Shown in pieces: positions 1 to 7,715 of a stretch of DNA of 64,000 bases. The stretch's first letter is position 1; every line of letters begins with the position of its first letter. The stretch covers positions 1 to 64,000 of the forward strand of contig CAZGNV010000006.1 of assembly GCA_964527835.1 (NCBI GenBank), written 5' to 3'. The notes beneath the pieces are model-generated. The model was given only the letters and a program-made list of their open reading frames with translations. It ran no database searches and was not told where the DNA came from. The stretch comes from JAFDCJ01 sp964527835 (lineage in GTDB: Bacteria > Desulfobacterota > Desulfobacteria > Desulfobacterales > JAFDCJ01). Both the position numbers and the translations under genes were made by a program.

Positions 1-28
1 CGAAAACTCTATCGGACTGGTTTATTGA

Positions 29-47
29 GCCCCACTTTTTACGGGGC
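29..47. repeat. Short hairpin, possible partial copy of an interspersed repeat
   Basis: GCCCC at 29-33 pairs with GGGGC at 43-47 around a loop containing CTTTTTAC. On the other strand this reads CCCCGTAAAAAGT, which resembles the CCCGTAAAAAGT core of the better-preserved repeat at 20301-20340. It may be a decayed member of that family or the end of a terminator for a gene left of the window. Only the core matches. Confidence 0.35.
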
Positions 48-58
48 CATCAAAACTG

Positions 59-124
59 ACAAATTTGTATATTTTAGGCGCTAAATATTACAATTTTGTA
101 TTGCATGCATCTTATGACAATTGT
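59..124. promoter_or_regulatory. Cluster of three ACAA/TTGT palindromes upstream of glnD
   Basis: ACAAATTTGT (59-68) and ACAATTGT (117-124) are perfect palindromes, and TACAATTTTGTA (89-100) is a near-palindrome, spaced about 28-30 bases apart, close to three helical turns. All lie in the AT-rich leader 100-170 bases before glnD. The middle one is identical to the left arm of the inverted repeat in front of dinB (7662-7689). The repeated spacing suggests an operator array for a dimeric regulator; which regulator is unknown. Confidence 0.45.
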
Positions 125-226
125 AGTGTTTACCTTATTGCACTGAAATAACAGAAAATCTGAATTCTGGCACACCTGTTGCTCTGTGATTGTTGTTTTC
201 GTTGCCTTTATTCGGAAATTGATTCC

Positions 227-2860
227 ATGTCCATGCCACTGCCGATCAAGCCGGCCGGTTCAGCCGGGCCGGCACTGAAACAGCAAATCGAAGCCCTGGT
301 TGCACGCCTGATGAAAGGCCGGCTGCCGGATTTTCTCCTGCAGCATGCCCGGCTGATCGATGACTATTTTCGCAATGCGTTTGCGGCCAGCCGGGTGGGC
401 CCTGCGCTGGGCATCGATAAAAACCCCTATGCCATCATTGCCCTGGGCGGGTACGGGCGTCAGGAACAGTGTGTGCATTCGGACGTGGACCTGCTTTTGC
501 TTTTCGAAAAAAAGGTGCCGGCCCGGGCCGATGACCTGGTGCGCGAGGTCATCTATCCCTTGTGGGATCTGGGCATGGATGTGGGCTACGCCACCCGCTC
601 GATGAAGGACTGCCTGCTGCGGGCTGGCCGGGATTTCGATGTTCTGACGCCGCTGCTCGATGCGCGTTTCATCTGCGGAATGTCGCCGTTGTACACCCGC
701 CTGATGGAGCAACTGCGCAACGATGTGATCGCTTCGCGCAGCCGGGCGGTTGTCGACTGGCTGGTGCAGCGCAATGTCCGGCGGCATGAGGAATTCGGGG
801 ATTCCGCGGCGAGGCTGGAGCCGAATATAAAAGAGGGGCTGGGGGGGTTGCGCGATTATCACACCATGCTGTGGATCGCGCGCATCGAATTCAACCTGCA
901 GCACATCAGCGACCTGCTGTATCTGGGGCGCCTGTCGGATGACGAATACCGGCAGTTGTCAAATGCACTGCAATTTATCTGGCACGTGCGCAATCATCTG
1001 CATTGTCTGAGCGGCCGCAAGCTGGATCAGCTGCGATTCGAAAACCAGCTCGAACTGGCCGGAATACTCAACTACAAAGAGAAGGGCGGCCAGCAGCCGG
1101 TCGAGCGTTTCATGGCCGAACTGCATGGGTGGATGGAATTTTTACGCCAGCAACTGGTGATATTCCTGTACGAACTGGGGCTGGAAAAAGCGCGGCGCCG
1201 GCGGCGCCGGCCCCGCAAGGAAACCCGTGTTGACGGGCTGGAGGTTGTCCGGGGAGGAATGCTCAATTTCGCAAGTCCTGAAAAAATTATCAAATCACCG
1301 GGCCTGCTCATGGAGATCTTTGTCGAAAGCGCCCGGCTGAAAATTCCGCTCGCTGCGGAGGCCAGGCGCCTGGTCAGGGAGTTTTTATATCTGGTCAACA
1401 AAAAATTTCAATCCTCGCCGGCCCTTCGCGAAGCGTTCGAAAAAATCCTGGTGGTTGCCGACCCCCAATTCGATGTGCTCAAGGAGATGCTCAACACGGG
1501 TTTTCTGGTGCGCTATATTCCTGCGTTCGCCGCTATTGCCGATCGCATCCAGTATGATGAATACCACCTTTATCCGGTGGATCGCCACTGCCTGCGCACC
1601 GTTGCAACCCTGAAACAATTCCGTTCCGCCCAAAAGGGCCACCCCTTGCGGCTGTATGAGAAAATTTGCCGGGAGCTTAAAAACAAGCAGCTGCTGCTGT
1701 GGGCGGCGCTGCTGCATGACATCGGCAAAGGCGGGGCGATAGAAAATCACGCGGCCAAGGGGGCGGCCATCGCGCAGCGGGTGCTGATCGACAAGGCAAT
1801 GGATCCGCAGCACGCCGATACGGTCGCCTTTCTGGTCAAGGAGCACCTGCTGTTGATAAAAACCGCCACCCGCAGGGACATTCAGGACGAACAGACCGCC
1901 ATTGCCTGCGCCCGCAGGGTCGGGGATGTGCAGCGTCTGAAAATGCTCTACCTGTTGACGGTGGCCGATTCCATGTCCACCGGGCCCATGGCCTGGAACG
2001 ACTGGGTGGCAACGCTGCTGCGCGATTTTTTCCTGCGGGTGTTAAATGTGCTTGAAAAAGGAGAGCTGGCGACCCGCGAAGCCGTTGAGATCGTCACCGG
2101 GAAAAAAGAAAAACTGATCGCTGCCGTTTCATCGACGCCAAAACGGCAGCAGCTGCAGGCCCTGATCGACGTCATGGCGCCGCGTTATCTGCTGTACACG
2201 CCTGTCGAAGAGATCCGCGAACATGTAAAACTGGTGCAGCAGCTGGGCCGGGCCGCCTTTGTCTGGGCCATTAAGCATCTGCCGGATACCGGCACCCGTA
2301 CGGTCACCATCTGCACCCACGACCGGCCGGGACTGATGGCCAAAATTGCCGGCGTGTTCACCCTCAACAACATCAATATTCTGGATGTCCAGGTGTTCAC
2401 CTGGCGCAACCAGATCGCCCTGGATATTTTCAAGGTCAAACCGCCGCCGGACCTGTTGCTGGAAAATGAAAAGTGGGATCATGCAAGGCAGCAGCTGGCC
2501 GACGCGCTGTCCGGCAAACTGGATCCGGCCAAAGCCCTGGACAGCAAGCTGGCCTCTGGCCGGATGCCGAAACGGCGCCTGCCCAAAAAGCCGCACCGCG
2601 TGAGAGTGGACAACCGCAGTTCGAGTTTTTTTACCATTGTTGACGTGGTCACCTATGACTTTCCCGGCCTCTTGTACCGCATCACCGATGCGCTGTTTCA
2701 ATGCCACTTGAATATCTGGCTGGCCAAGATCGCCACCAAAGCCGACCAGGTGGTGGATGTTTTTTATGTCCGGGACCTCAATGGGCAAAAGGCGGACAGC
2801 CCCGAGCAGGTGGCTGCCATCCAGGCGGCCATCCTCGAACGGCTGCCGGCCATTGAATGA
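227..2860 (+). CDS. glnD: PII uridylyltransferase / uridylyl-removing enzyme
   Basis: Bifunctional nitrogen sensor that uridylylates PII when glutamine is low and removes UMP when it is high. From ATG 227 the product has 877 residues, normal for GlnD. Domains in order: nucleotidyltransferase with GGYGR at 74-78 and the metal-binding SDVD at 85-88; helical PII-uridylyl region; HD domain with the H497-D498 pair (LLHDIGKGG) for UMP removal; two C-terminal glutamine-sensing ACT domains beginning near 690 and 800. A TTG at 179 would add 16 Cys-rich residues unlike the family, so ATG 227 (or 233) is preferred. It leads a same-strand run with amt (24-base gap), glnK and glnA. All catalytic motifs are intact. 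Confidence 0.96.
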   Translation: MSMPLPIKPAGSAGPALKQQIEALVARLMKGRLPDFLLQHARLIDDYFRNAFAASRVGPALGIDKNPYAIIALGGYGRQEQCVHSDVDLLLLFEKKVPARADDLVREVIYPLWDLGMDVGYATRSMKDCLLRAGRDFDVLTPLLDARFICGMSPLYTRLMEQLRNDVIASRSRAVVDWLVQRNVRRHEEFGDSAARLEPNIKEGLGGLRDYHTMLWIARIEFNLQHISDLLYLGRLSDDEYRQLSNALQFIWHVRNHLHCLSGRKLDQLRFENQLELAGILNYKEKGGQQPVERFMAELHGWMEFLRQQLVIFLYELGLEKARRRRRRPRKETRVDGLEVVRGGMLNFASPEKIIKSPGLLMEIFVESARLKIPLAAEARRLVREFLYLVNKKFQSSPALREAFEKILVVADPQFDVLKEMLNTGFLVRYIPAFAAIADRIQYDEYHLYPVDRHCLRTVATLKQFRSAQKGHPLRLYEKICRELKNKQLLLWAALLHDIGKGGAIENHAAKGAAIAQRVLIDKAMDPQHADTVAFLVKEHLLLIKTATRRDIQDEQTAIACARRVGDVQRLKMLYLLTVADSMSTGPMAWNDWVATLLRDFFLRVLNVLEKGELATREAVEIVTGKKEKLIAAVSSTPKRQQLQALIDVMAPRYLLYTPVEEIREHVKLVQQLGRAAFVWAIKHLPDTGTRTVTICTHDRPGLMAKIAGVFTLNNINILDVQVFTWRNQIALDIFKVKPPPDLLLENEKWDHARQQLADALSGKLDPAKALDSKLASGRMPKRRLPKKPHRVRVDNRSSSFFTIVDVVTYDFPGLLYRITDALFQCHLNIWLAKIATKADQVVDVFYVRDLNGQKADSPEQVAAIQAAILERLPAIE

Positions 2861-2884
2861 TTTGATGATCGCCAAGGAGAATTC

Positions 2885-3898
2885 ATGAAATTGAAACCAC
2901 TGCCGCTGGTGATGCTGTTTTGCCTGGTGCCCTTTTCCCCGGCCATGGCCTCCGGGGGTCTTGATTCGGGGGCCACGGCCTGGATGATGGTTTCCACCGC
3001 ACTGGTGATGATTATGACACCAGCGGGGCTGGCGTTGTTTTATGGCGGCATGTGCCGCTATAAAAACCTTTTGAACACCCTGGCGATGACTTTCGTCTCC
3101 TACTGCCTGGCCAGTGTCATCTGGGTGATCTGGGGCTACAGCCTGGCTTTCGGACCCGACAAAGCCGGTCTGATCGGCGCACCGGCCCACCTGCTGCTGG
3201 CCGGAATCAATGTCAACAGCCTCACCGGAAGCATCCCGACTTACGTGTTCGTGATGTTTCAAATGACCTTTGCCGGCATAACGGTGGCCCTGGTGCTCGG
3301 CGCCATCGTGGATCGCATGAAATTTTCCGCCTGGATCGTCTTCACGGTTTTGTGGCTGACATGCATTTATGCCCCCATTGCCCATTGGGTCTGGGGCGGG
3401 GGCTGGATGAGCAAAATGGGCGCCCTGGATTTTGCCGGGGGCAACGTCGTGCACATCAACGCCGGTGTTGCCGGGCTGGTGGCCATCACCCCCGCGGCCG
3501 GATATGTGAACCTGACCGCGGCGCTGGTCATCGGAATGGTGGCCGGACTGCTGGGCTTTTACAGTGTCACCGCGATCAAGCCGCGGCTGGGCTACGACGA
3601 TTCGCTGGATGCGTTCGGGGTTCACGGCATCTGCGGCATCTGGGGGGCGCTGGCCACCGGACTGTTTGCCAATCCGGCGGTCAACGCCAGTGCCGCCGGA
3701 CTGTTTTACGGCAACCCCGGCCAGCTCGCAATCCAGGCGATTTCCATTGCGGCCACCGCCGGGTTTACCGCCCTCGGCACCCTGGCGGTCATTTTGCTGA
3801 CCCGCCTGATAACCGGTGGCCTGCGGGTGCAGCCGGAAAATGAAATTGAGGGTCTCGACAGTTCCGTGCATGGGGAGAGGGCTTTCGAGCTTCAGTAA
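2885..3898 (+). CDS. amtB: Ammonium transporter with an internal deletion
   Basis: Amt/Mep/Rh ammonium channel of the inner membrane, with a cleavable N-terminal signal (MKLKPLPLVMLFCLV...AMA) and many membrane helices. It is 337 residues; bacterial AmtB is near 400. The missing part is internal: VVHINAGVAGLVA, carrying the first pore His, runs straight into ITPAAG, whereas AmtB has about 80 residues here (helices around TM6-TM7, including the Phe of the lower gate, F215 in E. coli) before a second AGLVxxTPAxG. The two motifs have been fused as if by recombination between a short direct repeat. The second pore His (FGVHGICGIWG) and the C-terminal PII-contact tail remain. Reading frame is open, so it is not an obvious pseudogene, but transport is doubtful. 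SD AAGGAGAA precedes the ATG. Confidence 0.9.
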   Translation: MKLKPLPLVMLFCLVPFSPAMASGGLDSGATAWMMVSTALVMIMTPAGLALFYGGMCRYKNLLNTLAMTFVSYCLASVIWVIWGYSLAFGPDKAGLIGAPAHLLLAGINVNSLTGSIPTYVFVMFQMTFAGITVALVLGAIVDRMKFSAWIVFTVLWLTCIYAPIAHWVWGGGWMSKMGALDFAGGNVVHINAGVAGLVAITPAAGYVNLTAALVIGMVAGLLGFYSVTAIKPRLGYDDSLDAFGVHGICGIWGALATGLFANPAVNASAAGLFYGNPGQLAIQAISIAATAGFTALGTLAVILLTRLITGGLRVQPENEIEGLDSSVHGERAFELQ

Positions 3899-3922
3899 AA
3901 GGATCGAACAGGAGGTGACAAC

Positions 3923-4261
3923 ATGAAAAAGATTGAGGCGATCATCAAACCCTTCAAGCTGGATGACGTCAAAGAAGCGCTGAATGAAGTCGGCATCCAG
4001 GGAATGACGATCTGCGAGGTCAAGGGCTACGGGCGGCAGAAGGGCCACAAGGAGATTTATCGCGGGGCCGAATACGTGGTGGATTTTATCCCCAAAATAA
4101 AAATCGAAATTGTGGTCGATGACCAGCGCGTCGATGAGGTGATGCTGACCATCCAGCAGGCGGCCAACACCGGCAAAATCGGCGACGGCAAGATTTTCGT
4201 GCTGCCCGTGGAGCAGGCGCTGCGGGTGAGAACCGGAGAGACGGGCACCGATGCAATCTAG
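3923..4261 (+). CDS. glnK: Nitrogen regulatory protein PII (GlnK/GlnB)
   Basis: Small trimeric PII signal protein, 112 residues, the standard length. The T-loop signature YRGAEY is present at 46-51, with Tyr51 as the uridylylation site for the GlnD encoded upstream; the C-loop region around residues 82-90 (TGKIGDGKIFV) is also conserved. An AGGAGGTGA Shine-Dalgarno lies 7 bases before the ATG and the gap to amt is 24 bases. Linkage to amt supports calling it GlnK, which gates the channel; glnA linkage would equally fit GlnB. The partner channel here is shortened (see amtB), so the normal GlnK-AmtB membrane interaction may be altered. Confidence 0.95.
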   Translation: MKKIEAIIKPFKLDDVKEALNEVGIQGMTICEVKGYGRQKGHKEIYRGAEYVVDFIPKIKIEIVVDDQRVDEVMLTIQQAANTGKIGDGKIFVLPVEQALRVRTGETGTDAI

Positions 4262-4348
4262 CGCAAAAGGCAAAGCGTTTCGAACGTGGAAGTCGGAATT
4301 AAAAGAAAAGAGCACCAATGAAAGCCAGCAGTTGACTGGCAAAACAAT

Positions 4349-4370
4349 ATAAAAGGTTCAATCCTTTTAT
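4349..4370. promoter_or_regulatory. Inverted repeat in the glnA leader
   Basis: ATAAAAGG (4349-4356) and CCTTTTAT (4363-4370) form a perfect 8-base inverted repeat with a 6-base spacer, 47 bases before the glnA start. A TTGACT at 4332-4337 sits just upstream but has no well-spaced -10. The repeat could be an operator or a weak leader hairpin. I found no convincing sigma-54 GG-N10-GC promoter in the 155-base glnK-glnA gap. Confidence 0.4.
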
Positions 4371-4416
4371 CCCAATCATCTTTATCCTATTCAACCATTA
4401 ACAGGAGGAAGTAAAC

Positions 4417-5829
4417 ATGACACCCAAAGAAGTACTGGAGATGGCAAAGGAAAATGGGGCCAAACTGGTGGACCTGCGTTTCATGGATTTTCCGGGATTG
4501 TGGCAGCATTTCAGCGTGCCCCTCGGGGAGCTGGAAGAATCCAGTTTTGAAGACGGCTTCGGCTTTGACGGTTCGAGCATCCGCGGCTGGCAGCCCATTC
4601 ACGCCAGCGATATGCTGGTCATTCCCGATGCGGCCACCGCCAAAATGGACCCTTTTTACGCGACCCCCACCCTGGTGCTGATCTGCGATATTGTCGATCC
4701 GCTCACCCGGGAGCCATATAGCCGGGATCCGCGCAACATCACCCGCAAGGCCGAGGCCTACCTGAAAAGCACCGGCATCGGCGATACGGCCTATTTCGGC
4801 CCGGAAGCCGAATTTTTCATTTTTGATGATATCCGTTTTGACTCTTCGCGCTTCGGTGCCTTTTACGAGATCGACTCCATCGAGGGCACCTGGAACAGCG
4901 GCCGCGACGAGGGACCCAACCTGGGCTACAAACCGCGGCACAAGGAAGGCTATTTCCCGGTGCCGCCGACGGACAAGTTCCAGGACCTGCGCTCCGAGAT
5001 GGTGCTGACCCTTGAAAGCCTGGGCATCGACGTGGAGGCCCAGCATCACGAGGTGGCCACCGCCGGCCAGGCTGAAATCGACATGCGTTTCAAACCGCTG
5101 CTGCAGATGGCCGACCAGCTCATGTGGTTCAAGTATGTTCTCAAAAATGTCGCCTACCGCGCCAACCACACGGTCACCTTCATGCCCAAGCCGATTTTTG
5201 AGGACAACGGCACCGGCATGCACACCCACATCAGCATCTGGAAAGAAGGCCAGCCGCTGTTTGCCGGCGACAAGTATGCCGGCGTGTCCCAGGAGGCGCT
5301 GTTTGCCATCGGCGGAATTTTAAAGCACTGCCGGGCCCTGTGCGCCTTTACCAACCCGACCACCAATTCCTACAAGCGGCTGGTGCCGGGATTCGAGGCC
5401 CCGGTGAACCTGGCCTACTCCAGTCGCAACCGCAGTGCCGCCCTGCGCATCCCCATGTACTCGACTTCTCCCAAGGCCAAGCGTATCGAGTTCAGAACCC
5501 CGGATCCGTCGTGCAACGGATATCTGGCCTTTTCGGCCATGCTGATGGCGGTCCTCGACGGCATCCAGAACAAGATCGATCCGGGAGATCCCCTGGACAA
5601 GGACATCTACAACCTGCCGCCGGAAGAGTTGGCCGAAATTCCCTCGGCCCCCGGCTCCCTGGAGGAATCCCTGGAAGCGCTGAAAGCCGATCACCAGTTT
5701 CTCTTAAAGGGCGATGTTTTCACCCAGGATGCCATCGACATGTGGATTGATTATAAAATCGAAAACGAGGTCAACGACATCAAGCTGCGGCCGCATCCCC
5801 ATGAGTTTTACCTCTACTATGACATCTAA
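4417..5829 (+). CDS. glnA: Glutamine synthetase type I
   Basis: ATP-dependent condensation of glutamate and ammonia to glutamine; cytoplasmic dodecamer. 470 residues, the GSI-beta length. The N-terminal beta-grasp carries DFPGLWQH and the active-site loop FDGSSIRGW (about 50-58). FGPEAEFFIFD holds the metal ligands, NHTVTFMPKP and GTGMHTHISIW the ATP/metal motifs, and NRSAALRIP the glutamate site. Tyr398 lies in IYNLPPEE, the adenylylation site context of the GSI-beta subtype, so control by adenylyltransferase (GlnE, not in this window) is expected. The Shine-Dalgarno AGGAGG fixes the start. It ends the glnD-amt-glnK-glnA series and is followed by a strong terminator. Confidence 0.98.
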   Translation: MTPKEVLEMAKENGAKLVDLRFMDFPGLWQHFSVPLGELEESSFEDGFGFDGSSIRGWQPIHASDMLVIPDAATAKMDPFYATPTLVLICDIVDPLTREPYSRDPRNITRKAEAYLKSTGIGDTAYFGPEAEFFIFDDIRFDSSRFGAFYEIDSIEGTWNSGRDEGPNLGYKPRHKEGYFPVPPTDKFQDLRSEMVLTLESLGIDVEAQHHEVATAGQAEIDMRFKPLLQMADQLMWFKYVLKNVAYRANHTVTFMPKPIFEDNGTGMHTHISIWKEGQPLFAGDKYAGVSQEALFAIGGILKHCRALCAFTNPTTNSYKRLVPGFEAPVNLAYSSRNRSAALRIPMYSTSPKAKRIEFRTPDPSCNGYLAFSAMLMAVLDGIQNKIDPGDPLDKDIYNLPPEELAEIPSAPGSLEESLEALKADHQFLLKGDVFTQDAIDMWIDYKIENEVNDIKLRPHPHEFYLYYDI

Positions 5830-5835
5830 TCCGGC

Positions 5836-5873
5836 AAAAAAGCGGCCGCCCGTTCAACGGGCGGCCGCTTTTT
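5836..5873 (+). terminator. Rho-independent terminator after glnA
   Basis: A perfect 18-base inverted repeat, left arm 5836-5853 and right arm 5856-5873, with a 2-base centre. Its core is AGCGGCCGCCCGTT / AACGGGCGGCCGCT flanked by A5 on the left and T5 on the right, so it can terminate in both directions. It starts 7 bases after the glnA stop and separates glnA from the convergent activator gene. Confidence 0.93.
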
Positions 5874-5902
5874 ACATCGACTATAAAATGAGACTGCGCC
5901 GC

Positions 5903-5923
5903 AAAAAGTCATTTTCGAGCGAC
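5903..5923 (+). repeat. 21-base interspersed repeat, copy 1
   Basis: AAAAAGTCATTTTCGAGCGAC. The same 21 bases occur in the opposite orientation at 16252-16272, and with one change (C to T) at 20315-20335. All three are intergenic. A copy by chance of this length in 64 kb is very unlikely. Confidence 0.7.
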
Positions 5924-5966
5924 TTCATTAAATGTGATAACCCCCACAAAAACTGCCCGATTGTTT

Positions 5967-7490
5967 TCAGCGGTAGTGGCGGTAGTCCACACCGTATTTG
6001 CCGGCCTTGTATGCGAATTTGCGCACCGTGGTCTTGAGGATCCTGGCCGCCGCCGTGATGTTGCCGCGGGTGTTCTTCAGCGCATCGATGATCATCTCCT
6101 TTTCCAGGCCGGCCACCGCGTCATCCAGCGACAGAGCCGGCACGGTGCCGGATTCCTTGCCGGTCTGCAAAGTCGGCGGCAGGTGGTAGCTGTGGATGAC
6201 GCCTTCCTCGCACAGCAGCACGGCCCGTTCGATGCAGTTTTCCAATTCCCGGACGTTGCCCGGCCAGTGATACTCCATGAGCATGTCGATGGCCGGCGTG
6301 GAAAAGCGCTTAATGTTTTTGCGGTTTTGGCGGGCGTATTTTTCCAGGAAAAAATCAGCCAGCAGCAGGATGTCGGTTTTGCGTTCGCGCAGCGGCGGCA
6401 GGTAGATGGGAAACACGTTGAGCCGGTAATACAGATCGCCGCGGAAGGTTTCATCCGCCACGGCGCGCTCCAGGTTTTTGTTGGTGGCGGCGATAATGCG
6501 CACGTCGGTTTTGAGCGTCCGCTGCCCTCCCACCCGCTCGAATTCTTTTTCCTGCAGGATGCGCAGCAGGTTGGCCTGGACATCAAGTCCCAGGGAGCCG
6601 ATTTCATCCAGGAAGATGGTTCCCTTGTGGGCGAGTTCGAACTTGCCGATTTTTTGTTTGATGGCCCCGGTAAAAGCCCCCTTTTCATGGCCGAACAGCT
6701 CGCTTTCAATCAAGGTGGCCGGCAGCGCGGCGCAGTTGACTTTGACAAAGGCCTTTTTTTCCCGCAGGCTGTTGTAGTGGATGGAGTTGGCCACTAGCTC
6801 CTTGCCGGTGCCGCTTTCCCCCCGGATCAAAACGGTGGCGTTGCTTTTGGACACCTGGGAGACCATCTGGAAGACTTCGCGCATCTTGTTGCTGTTGCCG
6901 ATAATGTTGCGGATGCTGTATCTGTCTTTGAGCACGTTTTGCAGGCGCCGGTTTTCCTCCCGCAGCCGTTCTTTTTCCATGCGGATGGTCTCCAGCTTGA
7001 TGACGTGGCCGGCGATCATGGCGGCAATCACTGCCAGCAGCTTTTCCCCTTTTTGCAAAGGATAAGAGGCGTCAAAGAGCCGGTCGACACTGAGGGCGCC
7101 GATTACTTGCCGGCCCTTTTTGACGGGCACGCAGATAAACGACAGGTCCCGGCCGCGGTGTTTTTTGCGCGAGCCGGTGCGGTCCAGAAAAAGCGGCTCT
7201 TCACTGATTTTGGCGATGGCCACCGCCTTGCCGGTTTCAATCACCTTGCCGGTAACGCCTTCTCCCAGCTTGTATTTTACCCGCCGCATGGCATTGGAAG
7301 TCAGCCCGTGGGCCACTTCGATGTTTATCTCGTTGCGCACGGGATCCAAAATTGTTATGGTTCCACGAACCATGTTCATGGAGCGCGAGAGGATGTCCAG
7401 CACCCGGTAAAGGGAGTTTTTCAGGTCCAACTGCTCGTTGAGCGCCCGGGTGATTTCATACAGCAGGGTGATTTCGTCGACAGGTTTCAT
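5967..7490 (-). CDS. Sigma-54-dependent activator, GAF-AAA+-HTH (NifA-like)
   Basis: Enhancer-binding transcription activator of the NifA type, 507 residues from the chosen start. Domains: N-terminal GAF sensor (about 6-165), a short linker with a coiled-coil-like KERLREENRRLQNVLK, the AAA+ domain with Walker A GESGTGKE at 224-231 and the sigma-54 contact loop ESELFGHEKGAFTGA at 262-276, and a C-terminal Fis-type HTH (NITAAARILKTT). There is no receiver domain, so it is not a classic NtrC. An ATG at 7577 would add 29 residues of no family resemblance; ATG 7490 places the GAF start normally. Its position next to glnA suggests control of nitrogen genes or nitrogen fixation, but no nif genes are here and no clear target promoter was seen. 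Confidence 0.85.
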   Translation of the reverse strand: MKPVDEITLLYEITRALNEQLDLKNSLYRVLDILSRSMNMVRGTITILDPVRNEINIEVAHGLTSNAMRRVKYKLGEGVTGKVIETGKAVAIAKISEEPLFLDRTGSRKKHRGRDLSFICVPVKKGRQVIGALSVDRLFDASYPLQKGEKLLAVIAAMIAGHVIKLETIRMEKERLREENRRLQNVLKDRYSIRNIIGNSNKMREVFQMVSQVSKSNATVLIRGESGTGKELVANSIHYNSLREKKAFVKVNCAALPATLIESELFGHEKGAFTGAIKQKIGKFELAHKGTIFLDEIGSLGLDVQANLLRILQEKEFERVGGQRTLKTDVRIIAATNKNLERAVADETFRGDLYYRLNVFPIYLPPLRERKTDILLLADFFLEKYARQNRKNIKRFSTPAIDMLMEYHWPGNVRELENCIERAVLLCEEGVIHSYHLPPTLQTGKESGTVPALSLDDAVAGLEKEMIIDALKNTRGNITAAARILKTTVRKFAYKAGKYGVDYRHYR

Positions 7491-7661
7491 GGTTGAAATT
7501 TTGCCTAAAAGACTTGAATGGCGCTTAAAGTTGACTTTTCCCTGATGGGCTAAAACGCAAACAATTTCGTTGCCCATAGGCTGCCGCTGGCGGCAGAAAC
7601 AAGCTTTTTACGGTGTCGTCTTAAAATAAATCACGAATCCGTTGGGTTTCAATAAGGTTAA

Positions 7662-7689
7662 TACAATTTTGTAACATAACAAAATTGTA
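7662..7689. promoter_or_regulatory. Perfect 11-base inverted repeat before dinB
   Basis: TACAATTTTGT (7662-7672) and ACAAAATTGTA (7679-7689) are exact reverse complements around a 6-base AT-rich centre. The repeat lies 27 bases before dinB and between divergent genes, where a repressor site is expected. The half-site matches the middle palindrome upstream of glnD. As dinB is a classic SOS gene, a LexA-type site is one possibility, but the motif does not match LexA boxes I know. Confidence 0.6.
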
Positions 7690-7715
7690 AATTATAGCAA
7701 GACATAAATCGAGCG

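Noticed and set aside
2129..4342. Long open frame on the minus strand (737 codons) opposite glnD, amt and glnK
   Set aside because: It mirrors the codon pattern of three well-supported genes on the other strand, is rich in His/Gln/Gly typical of antisense frames in GC-rich DNA, and shows no domain.
4262..4416. Sigma-54 promoter before glnA
   Set aside because: The sequence TGACTGGCAAAACAATAT looked similar but does not have GG and GC ten bases apart.
5967..7577. Longer start of the activator at 7577
   Set aside because: The added 29 residues have no family resemblance and no ribosome site; ATG 7490 gives the normal GAF start.
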